Shown here: piece by piece, positions 9,380 to 20,479 of the stretch
How positions within the stretch are numbered: position 1 is the first letter of the stretch
Layout: the number at the start of each line of letters is the position of its first letter
DNA from: Prostheceraeus crozeri
Taxonomy: Eukaryota > Platyhelminthes > Polycladida > Euryleptidae
Direction: 5' to 3'
Length of the DNA stretch: 64,000 nt
Assembly (NCBI GenBank): GCA_907163375.1
Contig: CAJQUW010000944.1
Coordinates: forward strand, 55,940-119,939
Notes under the pieces: model-generated
Database searches by the model: none
Told to the model about the DNA's origin: nothing
Seen by the model: only the letters and a program-made list of their open reading frames with translations
Made by a program: the position numbers and the translations under genes

Positions 9380-10725
9380 TTGTCATCAATCAACTAATTA
9401 TACTTATTTGATGGCAGCAATCAACGAATTGCAATTAAACGATAGACGATTAGACGATAAACGGTATGGATTTCTCCCCAAAAGTTCCACAGCTTGTGCG
9501 CTTATAGACGTCGAAAATTTCATCACAACATCTTTGCAGGAAAAAGACATTATCGCATGCCACGTTTTATCCATCGATTTAAGTCAGGGATTCGACAAGA
9601 TTTCGCATCGCCTCTTACTGGAGAAACTAGTGGAAAGTAATTTCGATCTGTTTACTTTGAACTTGATTAAAAATTATGTACACTGTAAATCGCTCAATAC
9701 CAATCACATACGAAGGATGCATACCTGGCTGCTCACAGCGAATTTGATACAATGGAACATACAGTAGTGATGCATTTGTCAGAAGTGGGATTAAGCACGG
9801 ATCATCAGTCGGTCACAGATCTGACCTTGTCTCATCATAAGGACGTCTTGATGTCCAAATGTGCAGACAGCATAATTGTAGTTTGCAAGATAAGAAAAGG
9901 TTCTGATGCAAGCCCCGTATCCAAAGCCCTTTGTGATATCACAAGATGGACAGAATCCAATAAAATGGAAATTGGATGGCATAAATGTAAGTAGATATTC
10001 ATTGCGTCGAGAAATTCGAATAAGTGGGAAAGATACTAGGTTTCCTCAAATGTTCAAATCGTCGAAAGATTGAAATCTCTTGGCGTGACGCTGGAATCAA
10101 GATGGAACTGGAATCTTCACATTGAAAATGTCATCAAGAAGGCTTCCTCACGAATTTTTGTGCATCGACAGTTGAAGCCATTTTTATCTGTAACTGACCT
10201 TGTACATATGTATATTTATAATAACGCTATTCGTATCATTTTGGAATATGCAGCTCCCTTATTCGTAAGTTTAAATAAGAAAAAATGCCAACTTGTTGGA
10301 AAATGTTCAAAAGAGGTTTCATACTTTTATATGTTCCTCCAAATATTGTATGTGTTCAAATTTTGTTCCTTTAATTATACTATCGAAGACTAATTATTGG
10401 ATCGAAGCTTTTCCTTGCATTTTCAAAAGATAATCATCACCCTTTGCATTACCCTACCCTTACCAAGTTGAAGAAGTCAAATCATTATCGTATGCCTGAA
10501 TTTAATCTGTTATGCGTAGAAGCAGTTCCGTAATGACGATGATACGATTGCTTAACAGTGTATTTTCCGTGTGACACTATCCGTTGGTGTCTCTCTCTCA
10601 CCGTGTTATGATTTTTGTTACTTATTTAGTTATTTTTCTTCCGTCAAATTCAATTTTGTAACTCATTGTGTATCAGCCTCACGATCATCAGTATTGAGGC
10701 CTTGATTGAAAATAAACGATTATTG
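9380..10725 (+). mobile_element. LINE (non-LTR retrotransposon) 3' portion, degenerate
   Basis: Reverse transcriptase landmarks occur in order. YGFLPKSSTACALIDVENFI and LSIDLSQGFDKISHRLLL are the palm region with the first catalytic Asp. ADSIIVVCKI stands where the YADD-type block is expected, then ITRWTESNKMEIGWHKCK. KSLGVTLESRWNWNLHI and LEYAAPLF form the C-terminal RT tail. Frames shift between 9750 and 10070 and the YADD box has lost residues, so it is dead. The 3' end near 10725 has AATAAA followed by a short TTATTG-type repeat, typical of LINEs of the CR1/Jockey kind. The 5' end, including any endonuclease, is absent. Confidence 0.8.
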
Positions 10726-12454
10726 TTATCATTTTTAATTGGCGCTATCATTTAATTGCAACCATTTGTCATCGCCGTTTCAATAAAGCAATTCTTGATC
10801 TAGAGTTATTCATTCTGCTATTTCAACCTTCAAGTAACCCCTTGACTGCTAACAAGAAAATTGACAAGAGGCAGTGTGGTTCGGATGACTAGGTATTTCA
10901 GTCATATGAATATTCCCGTCATGTGCAGCTTGACTAGTCCACCTTCGCATGATACTCGTATAATTAGCCAATAAAGCAAACATTAGAGAGGGGCGAAGAA
11001 GTTCCATGCTGTGCGAGGATCTTATGCGGCACTGTGGGGAGAATAATAATTATGCAATTGACAAGTCTGTTCAGATAAAATAGGCTATGCGATCAAAGAG
11101 AGATGACAAAGGACGATGACCAGTAGATAAATAGGAAAGTTTCATGTCAAAACATCTCATTGTCGATTTGATGTAGTGCATTTATGTGGGATTATTGTTT
11201 TCATGTATTAATTTGCACTGCTGTCATTGTGCTTTATCTGAGGGCGAGGCGCTGTACGTGGTGAAAACACTTAGTGTACTTGAAATGATAAATTTGCATT
11301 TCACCTCATTTATGGTATATGTATCTTCTTCTCTTTATGGTGCATATTTGACTATATTTTAACAAAACTTCAAATATGATAAATATCTTATAGTTTTCGT
11401 GATATAAAATATCGGAAATTAATAAAATATAAACTATCGGAAATTAAATAGCAAAGAATTGTAGCTTCTGGCTTTTTAATTAATTATTTTGATAATCATT
11501 TTGGTAATATGCCGCTGAAAATTAATTTTGATATTTTACTCAATTTCAACCTGAGCCAGGTTCCTTTTCATGTTGGAAGAATTGCTTTGCAAACGATCAA
11601 AAACTTGGAAGACAAGAAGAACACTCTATTTTTTTTAAAGCAGTGCAAATTGTATGTACTGCTGCCAAAAACCATAAAGAATCTCAAGTTGCCGTCCTAT
11701 TTCTCTAATATTTGAGATCTTCACGCTGGAAAATTCAGTGGCCGACATTAAACTCGATGATTAGATTCACTTACGGTACAATATCAAGAAGTAGAGATAA
11801 ATGGATTGAACAAGAAACTAAGATTCATGATGAATATTCAACTGCCAATGAAACATCCTCTATCTCAGCAACAATGCATCGCGCGTATCAGAATGGTAGA
11901 AATACATAATGCCATGTATTACGCAAAAGATTCTATAAATTGACTGCAAAAAGTCAATCATTCAGTTCAAGAATTAGAAACAAAAGAAATCGTCAAATAA
12001 CAATGTCGAATACAAGATCTTCTCAAGAAATGAATGATGCAGTTGATCCTCGCGACATTCTTGTTACAGATAAGACGAATACTTTGAACGAAAGTGAACT
12101 TCCACTTCTCTCAAAAGGATCAAAGTTCGCCCTTTCACCTCCTGTGAATCAAAGTACGATAATTGAATTCAATGTGCAATTCTGCAGATCTGCCCATCAA
12201 TTTCGATGGAAAAGTGGTCTTGAAAATCGAGACAACTTAAATCCAGAAAACGGAAACATATTAATGAAATACCCATGGGACACGAGGCTAAAAATGTTAC
12301 CTACTGACACTGAAAATGAAGACAAGTTGAAACGATTGTACTTTATTCATACTCAAGGAACCAGCCAGAACGAAATTCAATAATCTCACATACATGTAGG
12401 CCTACTAGGAACAACAGATATTGAAAAATATGAAAAATAAACCCATCAATTTTT

Positions 12455-13415
12455 TTGCCAAATGATAAGGGGTCCGAATTCTGCTCAGTGCACACACCAG
12501 AATACAATGACGCTGGAATAAATCATCTCACGGATGCTTCCACCTCCCGAGGAATATCACACATAAATTCTTCAACAGTTAAAAAACGAATCAACAAGAC
12601 ATGGAAAGATATATCAGCACAACGCAACATTCCAGGCACTGAATTGCGTATTCGACCAATTGTCTCCAACTGTAATGGACCGACGAAGCGACTCTCGTGG
12701 TTAATGACTAAATTACTATCCCCTCTTCTTACTAGAGTTCCGGTACATCTTGAAAACAGTAAGACTCTTATGGAGTGCATCAATAACATTAACAACAACA
12801 ACAACAATCACCAGAGATTGCTTCCATGTAACTTCGATGTTGTTTCATTATACACTTCGATCCCAATCCAAGATGCTGTCCAAAATATCAGAGATAAACT
12901 TGAACCATCATCGAATTTCTACACTGGCTCCTTTCTTTCCTGAAGACATTTACACATTGCTAGAAATTATTCTCGTGAATCCATATTTTGCCTTCAAAGG
13001 TCAAATCTACAAGCAAGTATGTGGCTTACCGATGGGTTCTGCCGTGTCTGGAATATTAGCTATTCTACTCTTAGATATAATTGAACAACATGCTCTACGA
13101 ACTTTCGGCAACATTTCTCTCTTCAAACGATACGTGGATGAATGTTTTGCATTAGTATCCAGTTTTGATGAAGCTAATGATTTGCTTAACATTTTGAATC
13201 AACAGCACCCAAATATTCGCTTTGCAATGGAGAGTTCAGTAGATGGAAATTCACTGAGCTTGTTGGATTTTTCTGTGACAATGTCTACCAATAGTGAGCC
13301 TCAATTTCAATTCTCTAAGAAACAAGCAAGAAAAAATCTCATTGCTCATTATGATTCACATTCACCAATGTATGCGAAAATGGCAATAGTGAAAAACAGA
13401 AGAAATCGAATCTAA
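12455..13415 (+). pseudogene. PLE reverse transcriptase domain (broken)
   Basis: Two overlapping open frames encode most of a Penelope-type reverse transcriptase. The first contains ELRIRPIVSNCNGPTKRLSW and FDVVSLYTSIPIQDAV, which holds the first catalytic Asp. The second contains GQIYKQVCGLPMGSAVSG and FKRYVDECFAL, where the Y-x-D-D box reads YVDE. LLDFSVTMS follows as the expected thumb-proximal block. Frame changes and the altered Y-x-D-D box indicate loss of function. Confidence 0.8.
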
Positions 13416-13469
13416 GAGAGGTGCAGCAGTCCCAAAAGCCAGCAGAAATATCAACAAGAACTTGATAGA

Positions 13470-14020
13470 ATGCTTTCAAACCATCGTTATTCAAGAAGTT
13501 TTATTGAGCAATCAAAACGTAAGAACAATCGACAAAAACGCAGAGACAACAACCAAAACTACATATATCTGAGGCTACCACTCTTGTCAGATCAAACGGA
13601 CAGACGGTTGAAACAAATATTTCGCCGCGAAGGGATCAACTTACGAATTGCCCATCAGACACAAGCCCTCAGGGGCTATCTCTGGAAAAATGCTGAACCT
13701 CCTCCTTGCGCATTGAATAACTGCCCAGTCAACAACAACAAAATATGGAACCAAAAAACACAGTGTATCAGATTCAGTGCTCTAACTGCTTTTCCACATA
13801 CATAGGCAGCTCCATCAGACCTCTACACCAAAGGATAAAAGAACAAATCACTCGTCCCGAATCGTCTGTATACCGCCATCTAAGAATATGTTATGCGAAT
13901 GCAATAAGAACAAAGATCCTTGCCACTGATTCAGACACTGCCCACTTAAGACAACGATAAGCCATTTTTATACAAAATCTATGTCCAGCATTAAACTCAA
14001 GCGACGAAAGTGAAATGCTT
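13470..14020 (+). pseudogene. PLE GIY-YIG endonuclease domain (broken)
   Basis: The segment starts with the RT-to-nuclease linker (LPLLSDQTDRRLKQIFRREG). It continues with the paired cysteines typical of PLEs (NCPVNN) and then QIQCSNCFSTYIGSSI, RPLHQRIKEQ and SVYRHLRIC. The YIG and the following Arg and Glu are the GIY-YIG core used to nick target DNA. The two halves are in different frames. Confidence 0.75.
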
Positions 14021-14838
14021 CGGGATTTTATATTCCTTTGACATTTCTATGACAGAATATATTACCTTTTGAATTTTATATTTCCATGTCTTATTAGCTT
14101 TTCTCTCCCTTTTGTATCCCTGACGCAGGCTGTGAAGCCGAAATATCGAAAATTAAATGACAAAAAATTGCAGCTTCTGGCTTTGTAATTAATTATTTTG
14201 ATAATCATTTTCGTGATATGATTTCATCGCGATTAAATGGTGATGAAAATATATGCATCTAAGTTACCTAAAACAATGAATTTGTTGAAAAGATATTATT
14301 GAGATCATAATAATGATTGTCATAAAGAAAAATAATTGCCAAAATCACCAATTTGAAGATCAGAACATAATAGCGAAATTGTTCACACGCACACTAACAA
14401 AGAATTATTCTTTCAGGTGCTATTCAATGAATCAATTACAATAACATTTTGAAATGCGATTGAAATGCGTTGGTTGGCATGGCATCCGAATATTATCGAA
14501 TTCATTGTAAATATTAAATTATGAACAAACCCTGAGCGCGAAATTATAATACAGTGAATAGACATACGCAATCATATGTAATTGAACTTGCGCGTGTTGA
14601 GAAACAAGCGATGCCGAATTATAAGAGTTTCACACGTTGTTAATTGAAGAAATTCTTGATTTGACAAAATTTTGATACGGATAGATAAAATAATCAAGTA
14701 ATTGAATTCAGTAAATATATCCTTCATTGAATACAATAAGCTCTACCCTCCTCACCAGATTTCTTGAATACTTCATAAACAAAACCGGATGGGCCAATTT
14801 GACATGTACATCGGCCTCACGGTATCAAAGTAAACAAT

Positions 14839-15973
14839 TTATAACGTCGATACAATTGAGTTAACGTGAAGGAGGATCTTACAGTTACTTCTTCTCATAT
14901 GCAATCGCAGAAGACGGGAGGACCATGATTCAGTGAATGATGCAGGCCCAATGATACAATCATCGATGTATCTTTTATAAATGATATTAAAAAAATTGAT
15001 AAAATAAAATAAATTATTGATGATTGTATAATTGGGCCTATAAAGAGAAACGATAGCATCTTTGATGAGATAGTTAAAGTCTTCAACTCCATTAGCGACA
15101 ATGTTAAAATTACTATCGAAGCTCCAAAAAAATGGTTTTCTCAACTTTCTTGACTTGAGTATTTGGGTTGATAATTGCAAGGTGGTTCATCAAAAGTATA
15201 CTAAAGAGCTAGCCTCTGGTAACACTTTAAAAAAAGATAGTTGGCTTCCTAAATCAGTAAAAACCAATTTCTTAAGCCATAAATTCAAAGACCTTGAATT
15301 AAGAAATAGCAACCACCCACCAATTGAGTACTAATGTAATTGATTGAGTATCAATAAGTAAGTGCAAAGATAATTTATTACACAACGGTTGCTCTCAACA
15401 AGACATTTAAATGGCTCAGAAAAATCAAATGAAAAACAAAAACAAAAAGACGCAAAATCCAATAAGTGTACTCTAAAACTTCCTTTTGTTAGTGATAGCC
15501 TTATGAGAAAAATATACCACAGTATTCGTAAGTACAAATTAGACATCAATTTTGTTGGTAGCGGCAATAAAAAACTCCGAAATGTGTTCAGTCATAAACC
15601 GATCTATAAGCATGATAATTGTGATCTTTGTGAAAAATTAACTTCTCATTATGTTCGTGATATTACTTGTGTAAATTTATCAATTTACTTGTAAATTTTT
15701 TGTAACGGCCATGGCCGTTATACATATTGGCGCCAATATATCGGAAAAACTGCTCGTCCATTTAATTTGCGATATAACGAACATAAAAACAGTATGAAAT
15801 ATTAGAACAATTCTAGGGTGCTAAGCGATCATAGCAATATTTGCAGCAATGCTAATAGTATTGACGATTTTAATGTGGAAATCTTAAAGCGTGTGCATGA
15901 TTCGGTTGAGGCAAATTTGATGGAAGCTCGTTTGATTCATTATCATCAACCTTCGATGAACAGGCGCCACTAG
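14839..15973. mobile_element. Rearranged Penelope-like fragment
   Basis: The plus strand from 15101 to 15973 carries the RT C-terminus (NFLDLSIWVDN, DSWLPKSVKTNFL), the linker (LKLPFVSDSLMRKI, HDNCDLCEKL) and a GIY-YIG nuclease (RQYIGKTARPFNLRYNEHKN ... MEARLIHYHQPS). The minus strand from about 14930 to 15045 carries the RT active-site block YKRYIDDCIIG. In an intact PLE the active-site block precedes the C-terminal part on the same strand, so an inversion has occurred between 15045 and 15101. Several breaks are present. Confidence 0.7.
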
Positions 15974-16595
15974 ACTGTTACAGCAAGAATCAGAATTTTG
16001 TAAAATCATTCTATACTTCATTAATCAGATATTGGCAAAAATGATAGCACAGGGCCTATGATTGATATGAAAAATTACATACTAAGAAAAATGTTCATAC
16101 CTGTCAGAGTTCTCGAATTAGTAGCATTGTTCTTGATGAATGAGCATCTGCAAGAGTGCTAGATTTATTGATACACAATGTTACATTCATCATTGTGATA
16201 ATCAATTAAAGTATGCCTGTAGGCTTTGCGCATTACATGTAGACATGTAAGACACGAGTAGGCCTAGGTAAAAAAATGAGAAGTAACCAAACATCAAGAC
16301 AAGAAGCATTAACAATTCAATTTGTTTGACCAGTAAAGGAGGTCCCAGTGTATTCATTTTAATTGAGGTCACTGATTTATATAAATTTATCAATTAATTT
16401 TTTCAACATTGATTCTTTACCATGCTTCCCTGGTGCTTCGTTCTCGAAAAGAGTCAGCGCACAAAAACGAATACCATAACTGATAAAATATTTCTAAATA
16501 CCGGTATTCAATTTGACAGCATTACAGACCAATTTGTAGCATAATCACATGTCAAACTTGTAGATCACCTCGTTCCACTCAATAAAAAATGGGTA
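15974..16595. other. No gene recognised
   Basis: AT-rich sequence with short unrelated open frames only. No repeat ends were seen. Confidence 0.5.
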
Positions 16596-16599
16596 TCGA

Positions 16600-17012
16600 A
16601 GTGGGGCACTATGAACCACGTTCGAAGTGCCCCATCTTGGGTGGTTCAAAGTGCTTCACATCGTCAGCCTTTAAAAAACGTGCTCGTGTGCAAATAAGGC
16701 TGCACTCAAATAGTTTTTAACAAGTAGATTAATGAAATTGATAAATAATACTAGAGAAAATTACTGTCTAATGAAAATATACGCAAGTTGTTGGTTGCAT
16801 TAAAGCGAAAGTTCTGATTTTCGGAAAGTTCACTTTTTCATCGAAATTTTGGGAATCTTGTGAAATTGATAATGGAGAGCATAAACAATTGAAATCATCA
16901 GAGGAATCATGCTTATTTGTTACAACGAACAATGTCTTAAAGCATGAAGTTCCCACTATTTATAGTTTCGGAGGAAAGGCCGGTGTTTCAATGTGCCCCA
17001 CCCTCCCCTACA
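16600..17012. repeat. Possible small TIR element
   Basis: GAAGTGGGGCACTATGAACC near the left and AATGTGCCCCACC near the right form imperfect inverted ends about 400 bp apart. The GTGCCCCA word also recurs near 16629. No target duplication could be fixed. Confidence 0.35.
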
Positions 17013-17349
17013 TTATATTTCAGATTTATAGTTGACATTTAGAAGTCGGTTTTTTCAAATCGAGATATCTTCATTTAATTCAGAGAGCGTCATTTACATT
17101 ACATAAATCAAAATTTCAATTTCACAATTGGTTAACTGTAGTTCAGATATCAAGTAGTAATTTCAGACACGCTGAAGCTGAATTATTTTTCCGAACACAT
17201 TAAGTCAATTTGATAATGTCAAAATTCTTCAAAATTAATTGCTTCTAAATTAGATATAGCATCTTCAAGGAAGTAGAAATTTCAATACTGCGAAGCTGGT
17301 TAGTTTGATTTTGCGATTTCAATCCAGTCATAGACGGAACCGGCCTCCG

Positions 17350-17385
17350 CACCAGCCTGTGATTCAGGCCGGCACAGGCTGGTTT
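17350..17385. repeat. Perfect-stem hairpin
   Basis: CACCAGCCTGTG and CACAGGCTGGT form an 11-bp stem around ATTCAGGCCGG. A run of T follows at once (GGTTTTTATATTTTT), so it looks terminator-like. In this genomic setting a small palindromic repeat is more likely. Confidence 0.4.
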
Positions 17386-17639
17386 TTATATTTTTAAATA
17401 ATGAGCAACTTTATCACCAAGCAATAGATTTCTTTGATTGAAAAACGTCTTTTTATCACTCAGTTCAGTCAACTTAACTTAGCTATTATTTTACTCATAA
17501 GTCATTGCATTTTTAAGGATGTTGGAGATTATTTTAGTTCTTAATATCTGACGAGTAAATGGTTTTCAAAATAAATCTGGTAGATAATTCTATTTCCAAA
17601 AGGATAATATTTGTAATGAATCTGATAACAGGTACTTAC

Positions 17640-18196
17640 CCATATCCATTTGATTCAATGTCAATTTTTCTTTGAGCCTGCTCATTATTTGGTGATCCGA
17701 GAAAAAATAGTGTCACAACTTTCCAACCATGGACGTTTACGATTGAACCATAGGTCTGACGTATTAAATTTCGCTTTTCTTCTTCATTTGTTCTTGTAAA
17801 CACTGCAATCATGAGATCCGTTTCTTCTGTGCATGCACTTACTGGATTATTCAGATATGGAGAATCGTCGTAGGATATAATTTTACCAAGGTTATCTTTG
17901 TTCTCGCTGCATCTTTTGACTACGTTTTTATATTCTTCGGATGCTAAAAAGTCCTTGCCATAGGAATAACTGAGCTTGCTTCGTATAGCATCAGCGCGTG
18001 ATGTATTCCTGTTGGGCATCCTATAATTCTTAAATAGGTAATTTGTTTGCATCGGAGTGCTGACAGAGAAAGTTAGTGAAGCAAGACTGAGAACTGAAAT
18101 GACGGCTACAGTAAGAAAAATGAATTTGTTCATTTTATTTGAAAAATTCATCGCATGTAACAAGACCTTCTTTGCTCGAGAACTCTTCCACTTCAT
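17640..18196 (-). CDS. Beta-1,3-galactosyltransferase-like (GT31), exon 1
   Basis: The exon encodes 185 codons plus two bases, ending at a strong donor (G|GTAAGT, 17634-17640). Residues 1-24 are basic and cytosolic. Residues 25-43 are a hydrophobic signal anchor (FIFLTVAVISVLSLASLTF) giving type II Golgi topology. A stem region with NTS and few other motifs follows. The catalytic domain begins near residue 125 with TDLMIAVFTRTNEEEKRNLI, RQTYGS and VTLFFLG, the start of the GT31 fold. The first Met is used here; Met16 and Met22 are alternatives that keep the anchor. Reading continues in phase into exon 2 at 1485. No core promoter was recognised upstream. Enzyme specificity is unknown. Confidence 0.87.
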
Positions 18197-18544
18197 AACA
18201 CGTCAAAATGCTTTTCATAGCAATGTTGAATGCTAGAAGCTAACTATTAGCACATGTATTCGCTTATTGGTTACACTGTGAATATTTCTGACACCTCAAA
18301 TTCCTTGCATTTGGAAATACAGTGTCACAGTGCGCTATTATTGGATAATTCGTTTATAGAGTGCTCCAATGCAGTGTGTGGTTCAGGAAAACATTGACTG
18401 ATATATCAAACCATGAAAGATAACTATACACAATCTAAGATTCAAAATCATTGTATCTCCCATGTTTATGAAGACATGTCCGCGTTTTCCTCCAAATGAG
18501 CAGAGCAACATTTCTCTTGAGAGAGCTCGATCACACGTCTTCAG

Positions 18545-18935
18545 AAAAACAATTAGTTTCTGCAGGGACTGAGGCTGAAAATGAGATTTTCAATGATGTG
18601 CAACCGATGGCTGCTACATGTATGCGAATCTGCGTGTCTGTCTAGTTCTACCCGCTCTCTTCCCCTTTTCTCGAACCCTTAGTGGCTTCACAAACAAGCG
18701 TGAATATGATAAAAAATGCCTTGAAGCCAATCCATGCCAAAAATTTGGCTCCAGACATTATTTTTGGCTCTCTACTTGATCAGAGAAAACAGACAAACGT
18801 AGTTATTACTGAAACCTTATGTTTTCTTTGACCCTGTCTGGCATGAAGAGGAACCGAATAGAACTCGGCAGACACGCAGATTCGTAGCCTTGTGAAAGTC
18901 ATTTTCAGCCTCATTTCGACGCCCATACTTTGTTT
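18545..18935. mobile_element. Old diverged copy of the 725-bp foldback element
   Basis: AGTTTCTGCAGGGACTGAGG near the left and TCATTTTCAGCCTCATTTCG near the right, with internal words such as GATCAGAGAAAACAGA and AGAACTCGGCAGAC, follow the order seen in the intact copies at 18950 and 43847. It is shorter and much more diverged, so it is an older insertion. The younger copy lies immediately beside it. Confidence 0.55.
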
Positions 18936-18949
18936 GCATGTTGCATGTC

Positions 18950-19674
18950 TAAACGGCAGCCAGAACGAGTTTCTGCAGGGAACGTGGCCGAAAGTGAGAC
19001 TTTCATAGAATGATGTACACCCTATGCCTACTACGAATCGGCACGTCTGCCGAGTTCTAGTTAGTTCCTCTTCTTGTCAGACAGGATCAGAGAAAAGCAC
19101 ATGTTAATCCAATGGGACACAGATTGCAGTTTTCGGCTACATGTAAAATGCAATTTTCTGCGTTTTCTCTGATCAAATGAAAAGTACTAAGCCCAGAGTC
19201 ATAATTTTTGGCATGGAATTAGGTCATTCCTATTATGTGCATGTGCTTCTATCATGCTTCTGATCAACAATGTATGTGAGAATGTGGTTAAATGTGAATA
19301 AACTTTCTCAAATGTTTGTGTTTACCGACATTGAGAGGCTCGCCAAATCTAAATGTGATTAGCTTTATAGACAGTGGTGCATGAACATGAAAGGAAATGA
19401 CCTGAAGACATTCCATGCCAAAAATGTTGACTTTGGGCTTAGTACTTTTATTTTGATCAGAGAAAACATAGAAAATTGCATTTTAGCCGAAAACTGCAAT
19501 ATGCGTCCCATTGAATTAACATGTGCTTTTCTTTGATCCTGTCTGACAAGAAGAGGAACTAACTAGAACTCGGAAGACGTACAGATTCGTAGTAGGCATA
19601 GGGTATGCATCATTCTATGAAAGTCTCACTTTCGGCCTCGTTCCCTGCAGAAACTCGTTCTGACTGCCGGACTA
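18950..19674. mobile_element. Foldback element copy A, 725 bp, 3-bp target duplication
   Basis: Arms of about 300 bp at each end are near-complementary: GGCAGCCAGAACGAGTTTCT at the left mirrors AGAAACTCGTTCTGACTGCC at the right. GTC flanks both ends (18947-18949 and 19675-19677). It has no coding capacity. It matches copy B at 43847-44572 along its whole length in the opposite orientation, which fixes both boundaries. The superfamily is uncertain; a 3-bp duplication would suit PIF/Harbinger-like transposition, but the target is not the usual TWA. Confidence 0.8.
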
Positions 19675-19989
19675 GTCTCTGACAGTTCAGAACATCAAGA
19701 ACCTACTCTATCGATTCCTGGCTTGTCTTCACTGCTCTAGGTGTTGCCGTTTTTGGTCTTCCAAAGACTATAAATGCAAAAAAAATGATCTCCTAAAAGA
19801 CAGGGAATTCAGGAGTCCTCTAAATTACAACATTAAGCAATGTACTATGTCTATTGAAACATGAAAATCAGAGATTACTAATTACTAGCCATTTTTTACA
19901 ACGGCTTCAGCAATAGATCACCCGTGCAAGGGAAGCATTGCTCCCTCCTAGAATTTCAAATTTGGCGACAGGTCCCCGAAAAATAGATG

Positions 19990-20476
19990 TTGACCGTATA
20001 ATAAAAATATTAATTGAAGGCTGTAGACGGCGTCTGAACCTAATGGCGACAACATCGCCTTGACATTGAGAAGAATCTCAGGAGCTGCACTAACCCTGTA
20101 AAACATGTTCGTTTTCCAAAAAGTCTCTATGCTTGAAACGCTGGAGCATCCTCGAAACCCTCAGAAACGCGCCCACCAACAGTTGACAAAGAGGTCGCTT
20201 CAAGAGATATGTCAATTTCGACACTTCATTCCAAGACCAACATGTCGACCTAGTGGCTTCAATCTCCAAAGATCTAAATTGGTGCAGTTGAATCGCCTGC
20301 GCTCTGGACATGGTAGATTTCGTGCCTTCATGTTCCTGATCGGTGTCGCACAATACAATACCTGCATGTGTGGTCATGGGCAAGAACAGACGGCAGCCCA
20401 CGTCTTACAATGCGAGTGGTTCGGACTGCAAGGTGACAACGTCACAGTAGATGAGACATTCGTTCTTGGTTGTTGA
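19990..20476 (+). pseudogene. LINE C-terminal fragment (RNase H-like / zinc-knuckle tail)
   Basis: The frame contains SGFNLQRSKLVQLNRLRSGH, GRFRAFMFLIGVA and NTCMCGHGQEQTAAHVLQC. This is the conserved region at the 3' end of I/Jockey-type LINE polyproteins: the last RNase H helix and the CxCGxxxQTxxHxLxxC knuckle. Nothing upstream in the window continues it, so it is a 5'-truncated copy. The frame is open from about 20105 to a stop at 20474-20476. Confidence 0.75.
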
Positions 20477-20479
20477 ATG

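Larger units (their letters stand above)
11433..14220 (+). mobile_element. Penelope-like element (PLE) with terminal direct repeats, broken
   Basis: Direct repeats of about 75 bp bound the element at 11433-11510 and 14147-14220; both contain GGCTTT and TAATTAATTATTTTGATAAT. Between them lies PLE coding sequence in several frames. The RT palm appears as FDVVSLYTSIPI, GLPMGSAVSG and FKRYVDECF (12450-13415). A CxxC linker (ALNNCPVNN) and a GIY-YIG nuclease (YIGSSIRPLHQRIKEQ) follow at 13470-14020. PLE RT extends the target DNA end cut by its own nuclease. Several breaks separate the parts; the element is not functional. Just before the right repeat is a decayed hammerhead-like sequence. Confidence 0.85.
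1486..17639 (-). other. GT31 intron 1 (16.2 kb), packed with transposons
   Basis: The intron is bounded by donor G|GTAAGT at 17634-17639 and acceptor TTTCAG at 1486-1490, both in phase 2. It contains, in window order: an inverted-repeat-flanked IS630/Tc1-like element, a hAT-like element, a mariner derivative with a tRNA-hammerhead chimera, a LINE and two Penelope-like elements. The joint is inferred from reading-frame continuity and family alignment; no transcript was seen. From 1500 to 3100 no gene or repeat was recognised. Confidence 0.75.
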
